Assembly (NCBI GenBank): GCA_043775055.1
Contig: JAYVSU010000034.1
Location: forward strand, 1-16,901
DNA length: 16,901 bases
Origin: Aalborgiella sp043775055
GTDB taxonomy: Bacteria; Pseudomonadota; Gammaproteobacteria; Burkholderiales; Burkholderiaceae_C
Reading direction: 5' to 3'
Positions within the stretch are counted from its first letter, which is position 1. Every line of letters starts with the position of its first letter. Below, one piece after another: positions 1-7,305 of the stretch. Made by a program: the position numbers and the translations under genes. The notes beneath the pieces were generated by a model. That model ran no database searches. It was given only the letters and a program-made list of their open reading frames with translations, and was not told the origin of the DNA.

Positions 1-338
1 AAACAGTGGGGTTGGCCGATGTGCTGCGCCTGGCGCTTGCGCCCCTGGCGGGTCAGATTGAGGCGGCTTTTGTCTATGGCTCGGTAGCAAAGCAGCAAGT
101 CACGGCGCAAAGCGATGTTGATGTGTTGATTGTGAGCGCCAGCTTAGGCTATGCAGATGTGTTTGGCGCGCTGGACGTTGCGGCGACCCAGCTCGCACGC
201 AAGGTCAACCCCACGCTGTACACACCGGCAGACTTGGTCAAACGCATTCACAACGACAATGCTTTTGTGACCAAGGTGTTGCAGCAACCCAAAATTTGGC
301 TTTTGGGGGATGCGTTGAAAGTTGATGCATTAAGATGA
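1..338 (+). CDS. MNT-type nucleotidyltransferase, 3' part (5' end outside window)
   Basis: The visible part is a minimal nucleotidyltransferase (Pol beta superfamily) domain. Counting from the GTG at 6, it has VYGSVAKQQ (residues 23-31) followed by SDVDVLIV (36-43), which is the GS...DxD signature; Asp37 and Asp39 would bind the metal ion. The GTG at 6 is unlikely to be the start, because the frame is open to the window edge (Thr-Val-Gly-Leu-Ala). In related proteins a winged-helix DNA-binding domain precedes this point, so the gene probably begins upstream and the product is a wHTH-MNT fusion; that N-terminal part is not visible. Its TGA is followed after 4 bp by the ATG of a HEPN-like gene, the classical MNT/HEPN arrangement. 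In characterised pairs of this kind MNT is the antitoxin and modifies the HEPN RNase, so that role is inferred here. The domain call is firm; function and total length are not. Confidence 0.8.
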   Translation, partial: TVGLADVLRLALAPLAGQIEAAFVYGSVAKQQVTAQSDVDVLIVSASLGYADVFGALDVAATQLARKVNPTLYTPADLVKRIHNDNAFVTKVLQQPKIWLLGDALKVDALR

Positions 339-342
339 TTCC

Positions 343-749
343 ATGACCAACCCACTTGAAAACCTGAGCGGACAAGGCAAGCCCTTGCAGGCAGAGCCTC
401 CAGACGCGAAAGAGATTGCGGGCTTGGTTAAAAGCGGTTTGGCACGGCTGAAAGATGCGCAGAACCCAACTTTGGCTATAGAAAGCCGGTTGATCTTGCC
501 TACAACGCCGCGCATTCGCTGTGCCTAGCAGCGCTCAGGGCAAAGGGTTACCGCTCGGGCAACCGCTACATCGTCTTTCAAGTTTTGCCGCACAGGCTGG
601 GTTTGGGCGCTGAGGTTTGGCGCGTCTTAGACAAATGCCACAACACCCGAAACTTGGGCGAATACGAAGGCATGCTGGATGTAGATGAGCGGCTGGTGGC
701 AGATTTTATCACGGCAACGCAAGCCGTGGCCATTGCGATTGACGCTTAA
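343..749 (+). pseudogene. HEPN-domain partner of the MNT protein, frameshifted
   Basis: An ATG at 343 opens a frame that runs to a TAG at 526. From about 490 the following frame continues without a stop to the TAA at 747-749. Joined at the codons near 487-492, the product is about 135 residues: ...AIESR, then (F)DLAYNAAHSLCLAALR and so on to ATQAVAIAIDA. The join matches a HEPN-like helical protein in which ESRFDLAYNAAH would be continuous, so one T appears to be missing from a TTT run at 490-491. The second half holds RVLDKCH, an R-x5-H pattern like the HEPN RNase motif, followed by NTRNLGEYEG. The gene lies 4 bp after the nucleotidyltransferase gene and should be co-transcribed with it. I see no slippery heptamer, so programmed frameshifting is unlikely. 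A sequencing error in the T run is the main alternative to true gene decay. Confidence 0.7.
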
Positions 750-750
750 A

Positions 751-820
751 TTACTATATTTTTCATAGCTACTTAGGCAATTAATACGCCGGCTACAGCC
801 ATTTTTGTCCTAAAATAGCT
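751..820 (+). repeat. Dispersed intergenic repeat, copy 1
   Basis: This AT-rich segment contains CTAT...ATAG half-sites, then CAATTAATACGCCGGCTACAG (ending in GGCTACAGCC, 791-800), then TTTTTGTCCTAAAATAGC. The AATACG-n-CGGCTAnAGC core recurs at about 2350 and 13831, and more degenerately at 3624. The copy sits 1 bp after the HEPN stop and about 20 bp before the DUF3565 start. GGCT/AGCC forms a short near-palindrome. Confidence 0.7.
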
Positions 821-840
821 CAAAACACTCAATATTAACG

Positions 841-1053
841 ATGCAACAACCAATCACCGGCTACTTACAAGACGAAGAAGACCATTGGGTTGCAAAACTT
901 GCTTGTGGGCATAACCAGCATGTGCGGCACAACCCGCCGTTGGTGAGCCGGCCTTGGGTGTTGACGCATGCCGGGCGGGACGAGAAGATGGGGGTGATGT
1001 TGGCCTGCAAAAAGTGTGACGATGGCGCGCCGGCTGATCGCATCGTGCGTTAG
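841..1053 (+). CDS. DUF3565 family protein, putative zinc-binding
   Basis: This is a 70-residue soluble protein. It shows the family pattern ITGYLQDEEDHWVAKLACGH (residues 5-24), then NQHVRHNPPL, SRPWVLT and a C-terminal LACKKCDDG. The CGH...QHVRH cluster and the later CxxC pair could together hold a metal ion; that is an inference from residue spacing. DUF3565 proteins are short, mostly proteobacterial and of unknown function, and this length is normal for them. Its ATG is preceded by an AT-rich stretch with no clear Shine-Dalgarno sequence, but the conserved MQQPITGY start supports the choice. Repeat copy 1 sits immediately upstream and probably lies in the leader or promoter region. The gene is separated by 86 bp from the following small ORF and need not be co-transcribed with it. 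Confidence 0.88.
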   Translation: MQQPITGYLQDEEDHWVAKLACGHNQHVRHNPPLVSRPWVLTHAGRDEKMGVMLACKKCDDGAPADRIVR

Positions 1054-1139
1054 TTTGCTTTTGCGGTAGTAAGCTTCAAAATACAATCACATTGTTTCAA
1101 TCAGTCCAAGCAACATCTTTAAACCCAAAGTCAGAAAAC

Positions 1140-1277
1140 ATGAATCTCAAAATACTCGCCGTCATTCTGGCTGTTCTGCTTGGCGGTATGGCCATTTATT
1201 ACAACCAATCTGTGTCTACTAACAGCAATGCCAACGCCAATCGCGAGGCTTCACCCAAGGCTGAAAAGAGCAAATAG
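1140..1277 (+). CDS. Small single-pass membrane peptide, hypothetical
   Basis: From the ATG at 1140 this encodes 45 residues. A hydrophobic helix (LKILAVILAVLLGGMAIYY, residues 3-21) is followed by a polar, Asn/Ser-rich tail ending in KAEKSK. It looks like an inner-membrane peptide with its tail outside the membrane, or an uncleaved signal anchor. A TTG at 1092 in the same frame would add 16 residues of unremarkable sequence, so the ATG is preferred. The ribosome-binding site is weak. I do not recognise a family. The gene lies 37 bp before the secreted FG-GAP protein and on the same strand, so the two may be co-transcribed. It could be a chance ORF, although the clean helix-plus-charged-tail layout argues for a real gene. 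Confidence 0.5.
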   Translation: MNLKILAVILAVLLGGMAIYYNQSVSTNSNANANREASPKAEKSK

Positions 1278-1314
1278 CATGTAAGGTTTGGGCTGAATAG
1301 CTGACTAACTCTCC

Positions 1315-2301
1315 ATGTTGATAGCTTTCAAAACCAAACCCTCTGCCCTGTTTGCAGGTTTTGCCGCCCTTCTTGCGCTTTTATTGATGGGCAACGCCAG
1401 GGACAGCTTGGCCATGGGTTTGAGTATGGAGCCGGCTGCGGAGCAATGTGGCTTGGCCGAGGCGGCTGCGGCATCAGCGGCATCTGCATCCCCCGCACCG
1501 GCTGCTGCGTCACAACGCATTGCAGGCAGCCAAGTGGTGCGCGGTCAAAAAAACATTGCCTGGGTGTGGCTGGGGTCGCCAACTTTGCGCTACCCGCACA
1601 CGGCGCTGGGCGCGGCGACGCATGCGGGGAGTTTGCATGTGCTGACTGTTGGGTTAACTGCTGGATTAGCGACCACTGCTCAGGGTCGTTTGCAAGAAAT
1701 CAGCTACGAGCTGCCTTTGAACCGCGTGTTTGAGGACCGTGTGCCCAGACTGGCTGATTTGGACGGGGATGGGCGAGATGAAGTCATTTTGATTGAGTCT
1801 GATGCGCTGAAAGGCTCGGCACTGGTTGTTTTTGGGCTGCGCGCTAACAAACTTGTAGAAATCGCTCGCAGTGTGAGCACGGGGTCGACTTTCAGGTGGC
1901 TAAACCCAGTCGGCGTGGCTGATTTTGATGGTGACGGAAAGCTGGACCTTGCCAGTGTCACCACGCCGCATGTGGGTGGGATGTTGACGCTGCATCACTT
2001 CAGGCCGCCCAAGCTGGAGCCGTATGCGCAAGTGATGGATGTGTCCAACCACCGCATGGGCGCCTTGGAGCAGCAGCTTGCCGTGATCGTCGAGCAAGTG
2101 GGATTGCGACCCACTATCATCGTGCCAGACATGCAATTGAAAGCCTTGCATGCGCTGCGCTGGGAGGCGCCGGGTCAATGGAAGGAGTTGGCAGATGTGA
2201 AGCCTTTGCCGGCGACGGTGCAGCGGCTAACGCCCCTGGCTGGGAGCGCTTGCCTACTGCTGACCGATAAATCATGGTGGAAAATTCAATTAAAGCACTG
2301 A
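1315..2301 (+). CDS. Secreted FG-GAP/VCBS-repeat protein
   Basis: This is a 328-residue protein with an N-terminal hydrophobic segment (about 11-26, after basic residues at 6 and 8) that reads as a signal peptide or anchor. A low-complexity Ala/Ser/Pro linker follows (about 47-66), then the mature domain. Two calcium-binding blade motifs are clear: LADLDGDGRDEVILIESD (146-163) and VADFDGDGKLDLASV (201-215), both DxDGDGxxD loops as in FG-GAP/VCBS beta-propellers. The rest is beta-rich with no catalytic motif that I recognise. Such proteins usually act outside the cytoplasm as structural or binding modules. The ATG lacks a good ribosome-binding site, but the downstream signal segment argues against a later start. 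It ends in a convergent arrangement with the fasciclin gene, with repeat copy 2 between them. Confidence 0.75.
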   Translation: MLIAFKTKPSALFAGFAALLALLLMGNARDSLAMGLSMEPAAEQCGLAEAAAASAASASPAPAAASQRIAGSQVVRGQKNIAWVWLGSPTLRYPHTALGAATHAGSLHVLTVGLTAGLATTAQGRLQEISYELPLNRVFEDRVPRLADLDGDGRDEVILIESDALKGSALVVFGLRANKLVEIARSVSTGSTFRWLNPVGVADFDGDGKLDLASVTTPHVGGMLTLHHFRPPKLEPYAQVMDVSNHRMGALEQQLAVIVEQVGLRPTIIVPDMQLKALHALRWEAPGQWKELADVKPLPATVQRLTPLAGSACLLLTDKSWWKIQLKH

Positions 2302-2328
2302 TTTTAAAGTCAAATTTAATTAAATTTA

Positions 2329-2372
2329 ATAGCAAAGTATTTAATAAACACGCCGGCTACAGCTGCATTTAT
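2329..2372 (+). repeat. Dispersed intergenic repeat, copy 2 (short)
   Basis: This holds AATAGCAAAGTATTTAATAA, then ACACGCCGGCTACAGCTGCA. It matches the right half of copy 1 (cgCCGGCTACAGC core), while the left CTAT-type arm is missing or degenerate. It occupies the 77-bp gap between two convergent genes. No T-tailed terminator hairpin is visible there. Confidence 0.55.
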
Positions 2373-2378
2373 TCAGTT

Positions 2379-2897
2379 TTAAGCAGCTGGCAAGATGACC
2401 TTATCAATCACATGCACCACACCGTTGCTGGCTTGAATATTGGCCGTGACGATATTGGCTTTGCGGCCGCGTGCATCTGTGATGACTAGACCTGCGCCTG
2501 CGGCGTCTATGCGCAAGGTTCCGCCTTGTACGGTTTTAATGGCTGCGCCCAGCGGGATTTGTGAGCTTTCTACCTTTGAGCCCAGTACGTGGTAGGTGAG
2601 GACGCTGGTTAGCAGTGTTTTGTTGGCCAGCAAGGCGTCTTTGGTCACACCCAGCTCACCCAGCAGTGCCACAAATGCGGCATTGGTGGGTGCAAAAACC
2701 GTGAACGGACCTGCGCCTTGTAGGGTGCTGACCAGCCCTGCTGCGACGACGGCTTCGACCAAAATGCTGAGGTCTGGGGTGGCTTGTGCCAATTGAACAA
2801 TGTCCTGCGTTGGGTGCTCGTCGCTAGAGCCGCAAGCCGTTAAAGCGGCTGAGGCTGCAGCTACACCAGTGAGAATGAGAAGGTTTCTACGTAACAT
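2379..2897 (-). CDS. Fasciclin (FAS1) domain lipoprotein
   Basis: This is a 172-residue single-FAS1 protein. A basic N-terminus and hydrophobic stretch lead to the lipobox LTAC, with Cys22 the expected lipidated residue. The FAS1 domain fills about residues 32-170 and contains the H1 box GPFTVFAPTNAAF (63-75), the YH pair (102-103) and the H2 box NGVVHVIDKVILP (158-170). These proteins are extracytoplasmic adhesion or structural modules. With Ser24 and Ser25 soon after the Cys, outer-membrane sorting is likely but not proven. A GGAG lies 6 nt before the ATG. The 188-bp AT-rich region upstream is shared with the divergent arfB gene. The length is typical of bacterial single-domain FAS1 proteins. 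Confidence 0.93.
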   Translation of the reverse strand: MLRRNLLILTGVAAASAALTACGSSDEHPTQDIVQLAQATPDLSILVEAVVAAGLVSTLQGAGPFTVFAPTNAAFVALLGELGVTKDALLANKTLLTSVLTYHVLGSKVESSQIPLGAAIKTVQGGTLRIDAAGAGLVITDARGRKANIVTANIQASNGVVHVIDKVILPAA

Positions 2898-3085
2898 GTT
2901 GCGCTCCTGAATGAAGTTGGTTGATCCTAAAAGTGATTTAAATAAGACTGATTAAACTAATCGAACCAAATAAATACCAACCAGTTTTATTTAAGTCCGA
3001 ATAGTAATTTAAACTTGTTTCCACAGACGTTAAAATTCGTTACTTGAGTAAATTGGTATAGATTTTCATAAACTCATCCAGCCCC

Positions 3086-3484
3086 ATGCTCCAAATCAAC
3101 GAGTCTGAAGTCACCGTCACCGCCATTCGGGCGCAGGGCGCGGGTGGGCAGAATGTGAACAAGGTGTCGAGTGCGATTCACTTGCGCTTTGACATTGGCG
3201 CGTCTAGCTTGCCGGAGGATGTGAAGGAGCGGCTCTTGGCGCTGCACGACAGCCGCATCACCAAGGGCGGCGAGCTGGTCATCAAAGCGCAGCAGCACCG
3301 CACGCAGGACATGAATCGGCTGGACGCGATGCTGCGGCTGCATGAGCTGGTCAACAGCGTGGCTGTGCCGCCCAAGCTGCGCAAAGCGACGAAGCCGACG
3401 TTTGGATCAAAGCAAAAACGGCTGGAGTCTAAGAATTTACGGTCTACGACCAAGGCTTTGCGAGGGCGGGTAAACCCTGAATAA
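3086..3484 (+). CDS. arfB: Alternative ribosome-rescue factor ArfB (YaeJ-type peptidyl-tRNA hydrolase)
   Basis: This 132-residue protein matches ArfB closely. The catalytic GGQ loop is in AIRAQGAGGQNVNKVSSAIH (residues 13-32), which is the signature region of the RF-1 domain without the stop-codon recognition domain. HRTQDMNRLDAMLRL follows, then a basic C-terminal tail (about 96-128, rich in Lys and Arg) that in ArfB inserts into the empty mRNA channel of stalled ribosomes. It hydrolyses peptidyl-tRNA on ribosomes that have run off a non-stop mRNA. The length agrees with the family (about 130-140 residues). The start begins only about 7 residues before the conserved EVTVTAIRAQG, so it is slightly shorter at the N-terminus than the E. 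coli protein. No clear Shine-Dalgarno sequence precedes it. Confidence 0.93.
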   Translation: MLQINESEVTVTAIRAQGAGGQNVNKVSSAIHLRFDIGASSLPEDVKERLLALHDSRITKGGELVIKAQQHRTQDMNRLDAMLRLHELVNSVAVPPKLRKATKPTFGSKQKRLESKNLRSTTKALRGRVNPE

Positions 3485-3590
3485 TTTCAGCCTTAAATGA
3501 GCATAATTTGACTGAGGGCGGCTTGAAAAGACTGCGAAATACCGCAATACCGTGATTTAGTTGGTTAATATTACCCAAAAATACATCAAT

Positions 3591-3660
3591 TTGCTACTTT
3601 TATCATAGCAAACTATGCAATGAATACGTCAGCTACTATTAACATTGTGGTCTAAAATAC
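3591..3660 (+). repeat. Dispersed intergenic repeat, copy 3
   Basis: The left part is a hairpin, TTGCTA (3591-3596) and TAGCAA (3606-3611) around a 9-nt loop. It is followed by GCAATGAATACGTCAGCTAC and, at the end, GTCTAAAATAC, which matches TCCTAAAATAG of copy 1. The GGCTACAGCC box is degenerate here. This copy lies about 50 bp upstream of the Mrr-type gene and takes up most of the 225-bp gap after arfB, which holds no gene I can support. Confidence 0.65.
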
Positions 3661-3709
3661 TATTTAACAAAAGTTACGAACTCAAACACATACTCACCTA
3701 AGAACCATC

Positions 3710-4639
3710 ATGGCCACCACCCCAAGCTCTAAACCGCACAAAAGCGTCATGACTCGTTTGTTAGAAAACGGGCGGATGATCACGGGTTTGGGTGTCATTT
3801 TTGTATTAGCGCCTTGGTATATGGACGGCACGCCCGAACTAAAAACCATTGGCGAGGGTTTGCAAACCGCTGGCTGGCCCATCATGGGCATTGGCTTGTT
3901 CGTTATGGCGCTTTACTTTTTGATGCGCAACAAAGTTAATTTAGACGACCCGCCGTACATCCCTGTGCCGCCAAAAACATCGCCAACAGACTTGGCTAGT
4001 GGCAAGGTGGCCAGTTTTGCCACCACGACGCCGGCCAGCACATGGGGGCCAGAGGTGTTTGCTGCGATTGAGTGGCGGCGCTTTGAGGCGGTGTGTAAAA
4101 CGCTGTTTGGCCAAGCCGGGTTTGAGACGCGGATACAGTCGCACGGTGCTGATGGTGGCGCAGACATTTGGCTGCACTCTGTGCACGTCAAGCAGTCAGA
4201 CACAGACTGGGTCTCCACCCATGCGGATGAGCAGGGCCCTGTGTCTGTGGTGCACTGCAAACATTGGCAAGCCGTACCCGTCACAGACCAGCAGCTGCGT
4301 GCTTTTCACCAAGTGATGACAACGCATTTTGTACAGCGCGGCACGTATGCCACGACCACCCCTTTTAGCCCAGAAGCCCTGCGCTTTGCGGCAGACAACA
4401 ACATCAACGCGATGGACGGTACCAAACTGCTGGAGCTGATAGCCAGCCGCACGCCTGAGCAGCAGCAAGCGCTGCTAGACATTGCCTTTGACGGCGACTA
4501 CACGCGCCCGACTTGCGCCCACTGCAACATCAAAATGGTGCGTCGCGCTAGCGTTAAAACCCGCGTCCCGTTTTGGGGTTGCAGCAATTTCCCAGAGTGC
4601 AAAAACACATTGCCTGTGGTGAATATGGCATCTACTTAA
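3710..4639 (+). CDS. Membrane-anchored Mrr-family endonuclease with topoisomerase-type zinc finger
   Basis: The protein has 309 residues. Two hydrophobic segments (about 23-38 and 53-71) predict an N-terminal hairpin in the inner membrane, followed by a Pro/Thr-rich linker. The Mrr_cat fold covers about 115-245: EWRRFEAVCKTLFGQAGF (121-138), GADGGADIWL (146-155) and VVHCKHWQ (180-187). Glu126, Asp152 and Lys184 are the likely catalytic residues of the D...(E/Q)xK nuclease core, with His182 in the position that is usually Glu or Gln. The C-terminus carries a four-cysteine finger (Cys269, Cys272, Cys291, Cys297; WGCSNFPECKNT) of the type found in DNA topoisomerase I. Such proteins are usually annotated as restriction endonucleases, and target and modification dependence are unknown. 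No methyltransferase is nearby. Its last 8 bp overlap the convergent DUF2235 gene. Confidence 0.88.
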   Translation: MATTPSSKPHKSVMTRLLENGRMITGLGVIFVLAPWYMDGTPELKTIGEGLQTAGWPIMGIGLFVMALYFLMRNKVNLDDPPYIPVPPKTSPTDLASGKVASFATTTPASTWGPEVFAAIEWRRFEAVCKTLFGQAGFETRIQSHGADGGADIWLHSVHVKQSDTDWVSTHADEQGPVSVVHCKHWQAVPVTDQQLRAFHQVMTTHFVQRGTYATTTPFSPEALRFAADNNINAMDGTKLLELIASRTPEQQQALLDIAFDGDYTRPTCAHCNIKMVRRASVKTRVPFWGCSNFPECKNTLPVVNMAST

Positions 4640-6389
4640 CTGTCCAGCGCTGCTTGAGCGACCACAGCAGCAGTAACAGCACACCCAGCAGGCCAACAAA
4701 CTTGGCAGCTGCCAACACACTCATGAAGACGGCTAAAACGTGACTTGTCCATGACCAGTTGGCATTGATGCATTCAATCACCAGCCAAGTCGCAAGGTTC
4801 TCCCCTGCATCTGAAAAAACAGCCAGCGGCAGCGCCCAACCGAGCGCGTTGAGCACGCGGGAATGCAGCGATTGCGCGGTGTCTCCAGCGCGGCGCAGGC
4901 GGGCAAGTTGCGCAAAGGCACGTACGGCCAGCCAAGACAGGACGTAGCCGTAAGTGACGATAAAGGCGCAGTCAAACAACAAGGCGGTACGGGGCGCGGC
5001 GTAGTGAAAGATGCCGGTTTCTAACGCGCTGTCGCGCCACCACCACAACAGTTGCCAACAGGCGAAGCTGGCGTCTTGCCACAAGTAGGTCACAAAAGCT
5101 GGCAACGAGAAGACCGAGGCGTAGTCTGCATTGCTGGGGTTGGTGAGGAAGTGGCCCAACAAAAATAAAAACACAGCAGACAGCAAGACGGAGAGCCAGA
5201 ACGCGGCTCTGTCATGCGGCTTGGCCCACGCGGTATGGGCCGGGAAGGCTTGCGGCACAGCGACGCTGGGGTGCTCCACCGGCTGCATGGCGAAGGTTTG
5301 GCCATCGTCCAACACGACGGCTGTGGTGCTGCGCACTTGCATGCCAGTGAGCGCCCACATGGACTTTTCACGCAGCTGGCTGTGGATGACGCTGCGCGGC
5401 GCAGGGACGGGTTTACCTGCATGAGCTGCTTGCTGCGTGCGCGTCAGGGCGCGGCTAACGGCGGCTTCGGTATCTAGCGGGCCAGTAGCGTCAGTCAACT
5501 GCAGGCCGCATTGAACGGCTTCACTCACCATCCAACACAGGGCTTGGTCTGAAATAGCGGTTTCACCAACGTTGAAGCCACCGCCGACGTCGCCATGCGC
5601 GCCACGAAACCAGAGCTGCTGGAGGGTGGCTGGCGTGCCTTTGGCCGTTTTGTAATGGATGGAATCGCTTGAATTGTTGTCGGTGTACAAGCGCGGCAGA
5701 AACTGGGCGCGGTGCTCATCCAAAGCGATGGCGTGGCGTACGTTGACGAAGCGCTTGTTTTGAATACTTGGTTTGGCGGTGATTTTGAGCTTGAACGGCC
5801 ACAGCCCCACGGAGGCAACGGTGTCCCACACGCCGACGAATTGAATCTCCACATACCTCGCTTGCGGCGCTGCAAACAACTGCGTGGTTTGCTGGGTGAT
5901 GCTTTGCATCTGGTCGCCATGTTTGTTGCGATCTGCAAAATACAGATGCAGCAAGGTAGGCAGCATCGACTCCATCTGCGGCGCCAAGATGCCAAACTGG
6001 TTGATCAACCCCGCAAAGCTACGCGCTGAAAATGCGCCACGCGAGAAACCGAAGATGAAAATTTGGTCGCCAGCTTGGTAGTTTTGCATCAAAAACAAAT
6101 AGCACTGCGCCATGTTTTCAAAAATCCCACGGCCAAAAGCCAAACTGGCCAAGCGCTCTGAGAATTGTTTGATGCTGTCTATGAACGTCACGCCAGGCAG
6201 CTCGCCGGCGTTACCGACGCCGGGGTCATAAAACACGATGCGCGACGCATCTGGCGTGACCTGCGTCAAGAGTTGAACCAGCTTGACGACGTTGGTGTCT
6301 TTTTGACCGCCTGTGAGGTTGTTGTTGGTGCCGTCGCAACAAATCACCAGCTGTCTGGGCGATCTTTGCAGGGTTGAATCTGTGCTCAT
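4632..6389 (-). CDS. DUF2235 alpha/beta-hydrolase with C-terminal membrane segments
   Basis: This is a 585-residue protein. The DUF2235 catalytic domain fills about 10-300: QLVICCDGTNNN (13-24), FYDPGVGNAGEL (53-64), nucleophile elbow IFGFSRGAFSARSF (112-125, Ser116), FVGVWDTVASVG (184-195, Asp189) and FRGAHGDVGGGF (261-272, His265). This is the fold of Tle1-type phospholipase effectors and of many uncharacterised hydrolases. The second half has hydrophobic stretches at about 397-415, 466-490, 513-537 and 549-577, so the enzyme is probably anchored in the membrane. The ATG is preceded by AAAGG at suitable spacing. No VgrG, PAAR or immunity gene is visible, so type VI secretion cannot be claimed. 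The 3' end overlaps the Mrr-type gene tail-to-tail. The substrate is unknown; lipid or ester hydrolysis is inferred from the fold. Confidence 0.88.
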   Translation of the reverse strand: MSTDSTLQRSPRQLVICCDGTNNNLTGGQKDTNVVKLVQLLTQVTPDASRIVFYDPGVGNAGELPGVTFIDSIKQFSERLASLAFGRGIFENMAQCYLFLMQNYQAGDQIFIFGFSRGAFSARSFAGLINQFGILAPQMESMLPTLLHLYFADRNKHGDQMQSITQQTTQLFAAPQARYVEIQFVGVWDTVASVGLWPFKLKITAKPSIQNKRFVNVRHAIALDEHRAQFLPRLYTDNNSSDSIHYKTAKGTPATLQQLWFRGAHGDVGGGFNVGETAISDQALCWMVSEAVQCGLQLTDATGPLDTEAAVSRALTRTQQAAHAGKPVPAPRSVIHSQLREKSMWALTGMQVRSTTAVVLDDGQTFAMQPVEHPSVAVPQAFPAHTAWAKPHDRAAFWLSVLLSAVFLFLLGHFLTNPSNADYASVFSLPAFVTYLWQDASFACWQLLWWWRDSALETGIFHYAAPRTALLFDCAFIVTYGYVLSWLAVRAFAQLARLRRAGDTAQSLHSRVLNALGWALPLAVFSDAGENLATWLVIECINANWSWTSHVLAVFMSVLAAAKFVGLLGVLLLLLWSLKQRWTVK

Positions 6390-6432
6390 GGCGTCAACCT
6401 TTTTGTTTAAGTTTGCCTAAGCACTTACTTTA

Positions 6433-7155
6433 TCAACAACCCAACTGCTGCGCCAGTGCTAAAAAGTCCACCGCATGCAAGGTGTTGGCGGGGTTGGGAG
6501 ACAAGTCTTTAGCGTGATGGGGACCAAATTCTGTAGAGCGCTCGATGTAGGCGGTTTGCAAACCGCAGGCGCGGGCGGCTGCCAAGTCGTCTTGGTGCGC
6601 TGCGACCAGCATGACCTCTGCCGGAAGTACGTTGAATACTTTGGCTACGCCCAAATAGGTAGCGGGGTCTGGCTTGTAGGCTCTGAACACTTCGGCAGAC
6701 AAGATGCAATCCCACGGCAAACCGGCGCGCTTGGCCATGTTAGTGAGCAGGCCAAGGTTGCCATTAGACAAGGTGCAAATCGTGAACTTGGATTTGAGCC
6801 GCGTCAGACCGGCCACAGTATCCGGCCAAGCAGCGAGCCGGTGCCATGCGAGGTTGAGCTGCTGCTTTTGCGGCTCGGTTAAATCAGTCATGCCAAAAGT
6901 TAGCAGGATGTCGTCCAAAATCAAGCGGTGCAGATCGTCAATCAACGTCCAGCCCAGCTCTCCTGACATGACGCGACGCATAGCCGGCTGGTACCCTGCC
7001 CGCCAAGCCAGGGCAAACGCGTCGCCGTCGATATGCGGCCTGAGCGCTTGCACGTCGCGTGCGATGCTGCTGTGCCAGTCGACGACGGTGCCGAAGACAT
7101 CAAATGCAAGAACTTTGGGGTTAACCGTGCACTTGTTGCTAGGGGTGTTGTTCAT
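6433..7155 (-). CDS. Haloacid dehalogenase, type II (HAD superfamily)
   Basis: From the ATG at 7155 this is a 240-residue HAD hydrolase. A GTG two codons upstream (7161) is an alternative start. Motif I is VLAFDVFGTVVD (15-26), with Asp19 the nucleophile. LSNGN (129-133) supplies the Ser/Asn pair, KPDPATY (161-167) the motif III lysine, and LVAAHQDDLAAA (183-194) the motif IV acid. The DVFGT form and the SNGN motif are those of L-2-haloacid dehalogenases, which displace halide from C2 of short haloacids to give D-hydroxyacids. However, VAAHQDD replaces the SSN-type residues of characterised enzymes, so substrate preference is uncertain and a general phosphatase or dehalogenase name is safer. 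The gene diverges from the ketopantoate-reductase gene over a 150-bp region. Confidence 0.88.
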   Translation of the reverse strand: MNNTPSNKCTVNPKVLAFDVFGTVVDWHSSIARDVQALRPHIDGDAFALAWRAGYQPAMRRVMSGELGWTLIDDLHRLILDDILLTFGMTDLTEPQKQQLNLAWHRLAAWPDTVAGLTRLKSKFTICTLSNGNLGLLTNMAKRAGLPWDCILSAEVFRAYKPDPATYLGVAKVFNVLPAEVMLVAAHQDDLAAARACGLQTAYIERSTEFGPHHAKDLSPNPANTLHAVDFLALAQQLGC

Positions 7156-7189
7156 AAGCACATCTTAAACCGGAGTTTGACTGGCTTCA

Positions 7190-7218
7190 TAGACGCCATT
7201 CGACTTCACGCCTAGAAT
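7190..7218 (+). promoter_or_regulatory. Candidate sigma-70 promoter for the reductase gene
   Basis: TAGACG (7190-7195) and TAGAAT (7213-7218) are separated by 17 bp, giving 4/6 and 5/6 matches to the -35 and -10 consensus. It would start transcription near 7225, about 80 nt before the ATG at 7306. This was identified by eye only. Confidence 0.35.
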
Positions 7219-7305
7219 AAATTAACACTGAATGGTGTACGAGACAAATGCGAAGTTAAGCATTTAGCATTAACAATGCATTGTTGGAGAAATAGAACAA
7301 GAACT

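Noticed and set aside
480..500. Programmed -1 frameshift joining the two HEPN frames
   Set aside because: There is no X XXY YYZ slippery heptamer and no following structure stands out; the simple loss of one T in a T run explains the break.
3710..4639. Complete restriction-modification system
   Set aside because: Only the Mrr-type nuclease is present; no methyltransferase or specificity subunit is seen nearby.
5131..6029. Plus-strand ORFs within the DUF2235 gene
   Set aside because: They lie wholly opposite a well-supported coding frame and show no domain or ribosome-binding site of their own.
4632..6389. Type VI secretion effector locus
   Set aside because: The domain fits Tle1-type proteins, but no VgrG, PAAR, chaperone or immunity gene is present within the window.
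7276..7305. Earlier ATG as start of the reductase
   Set aside because: The added MHCWRNRTRT precedes the Rossmann strand that normally begins at or near the first residue of this family.
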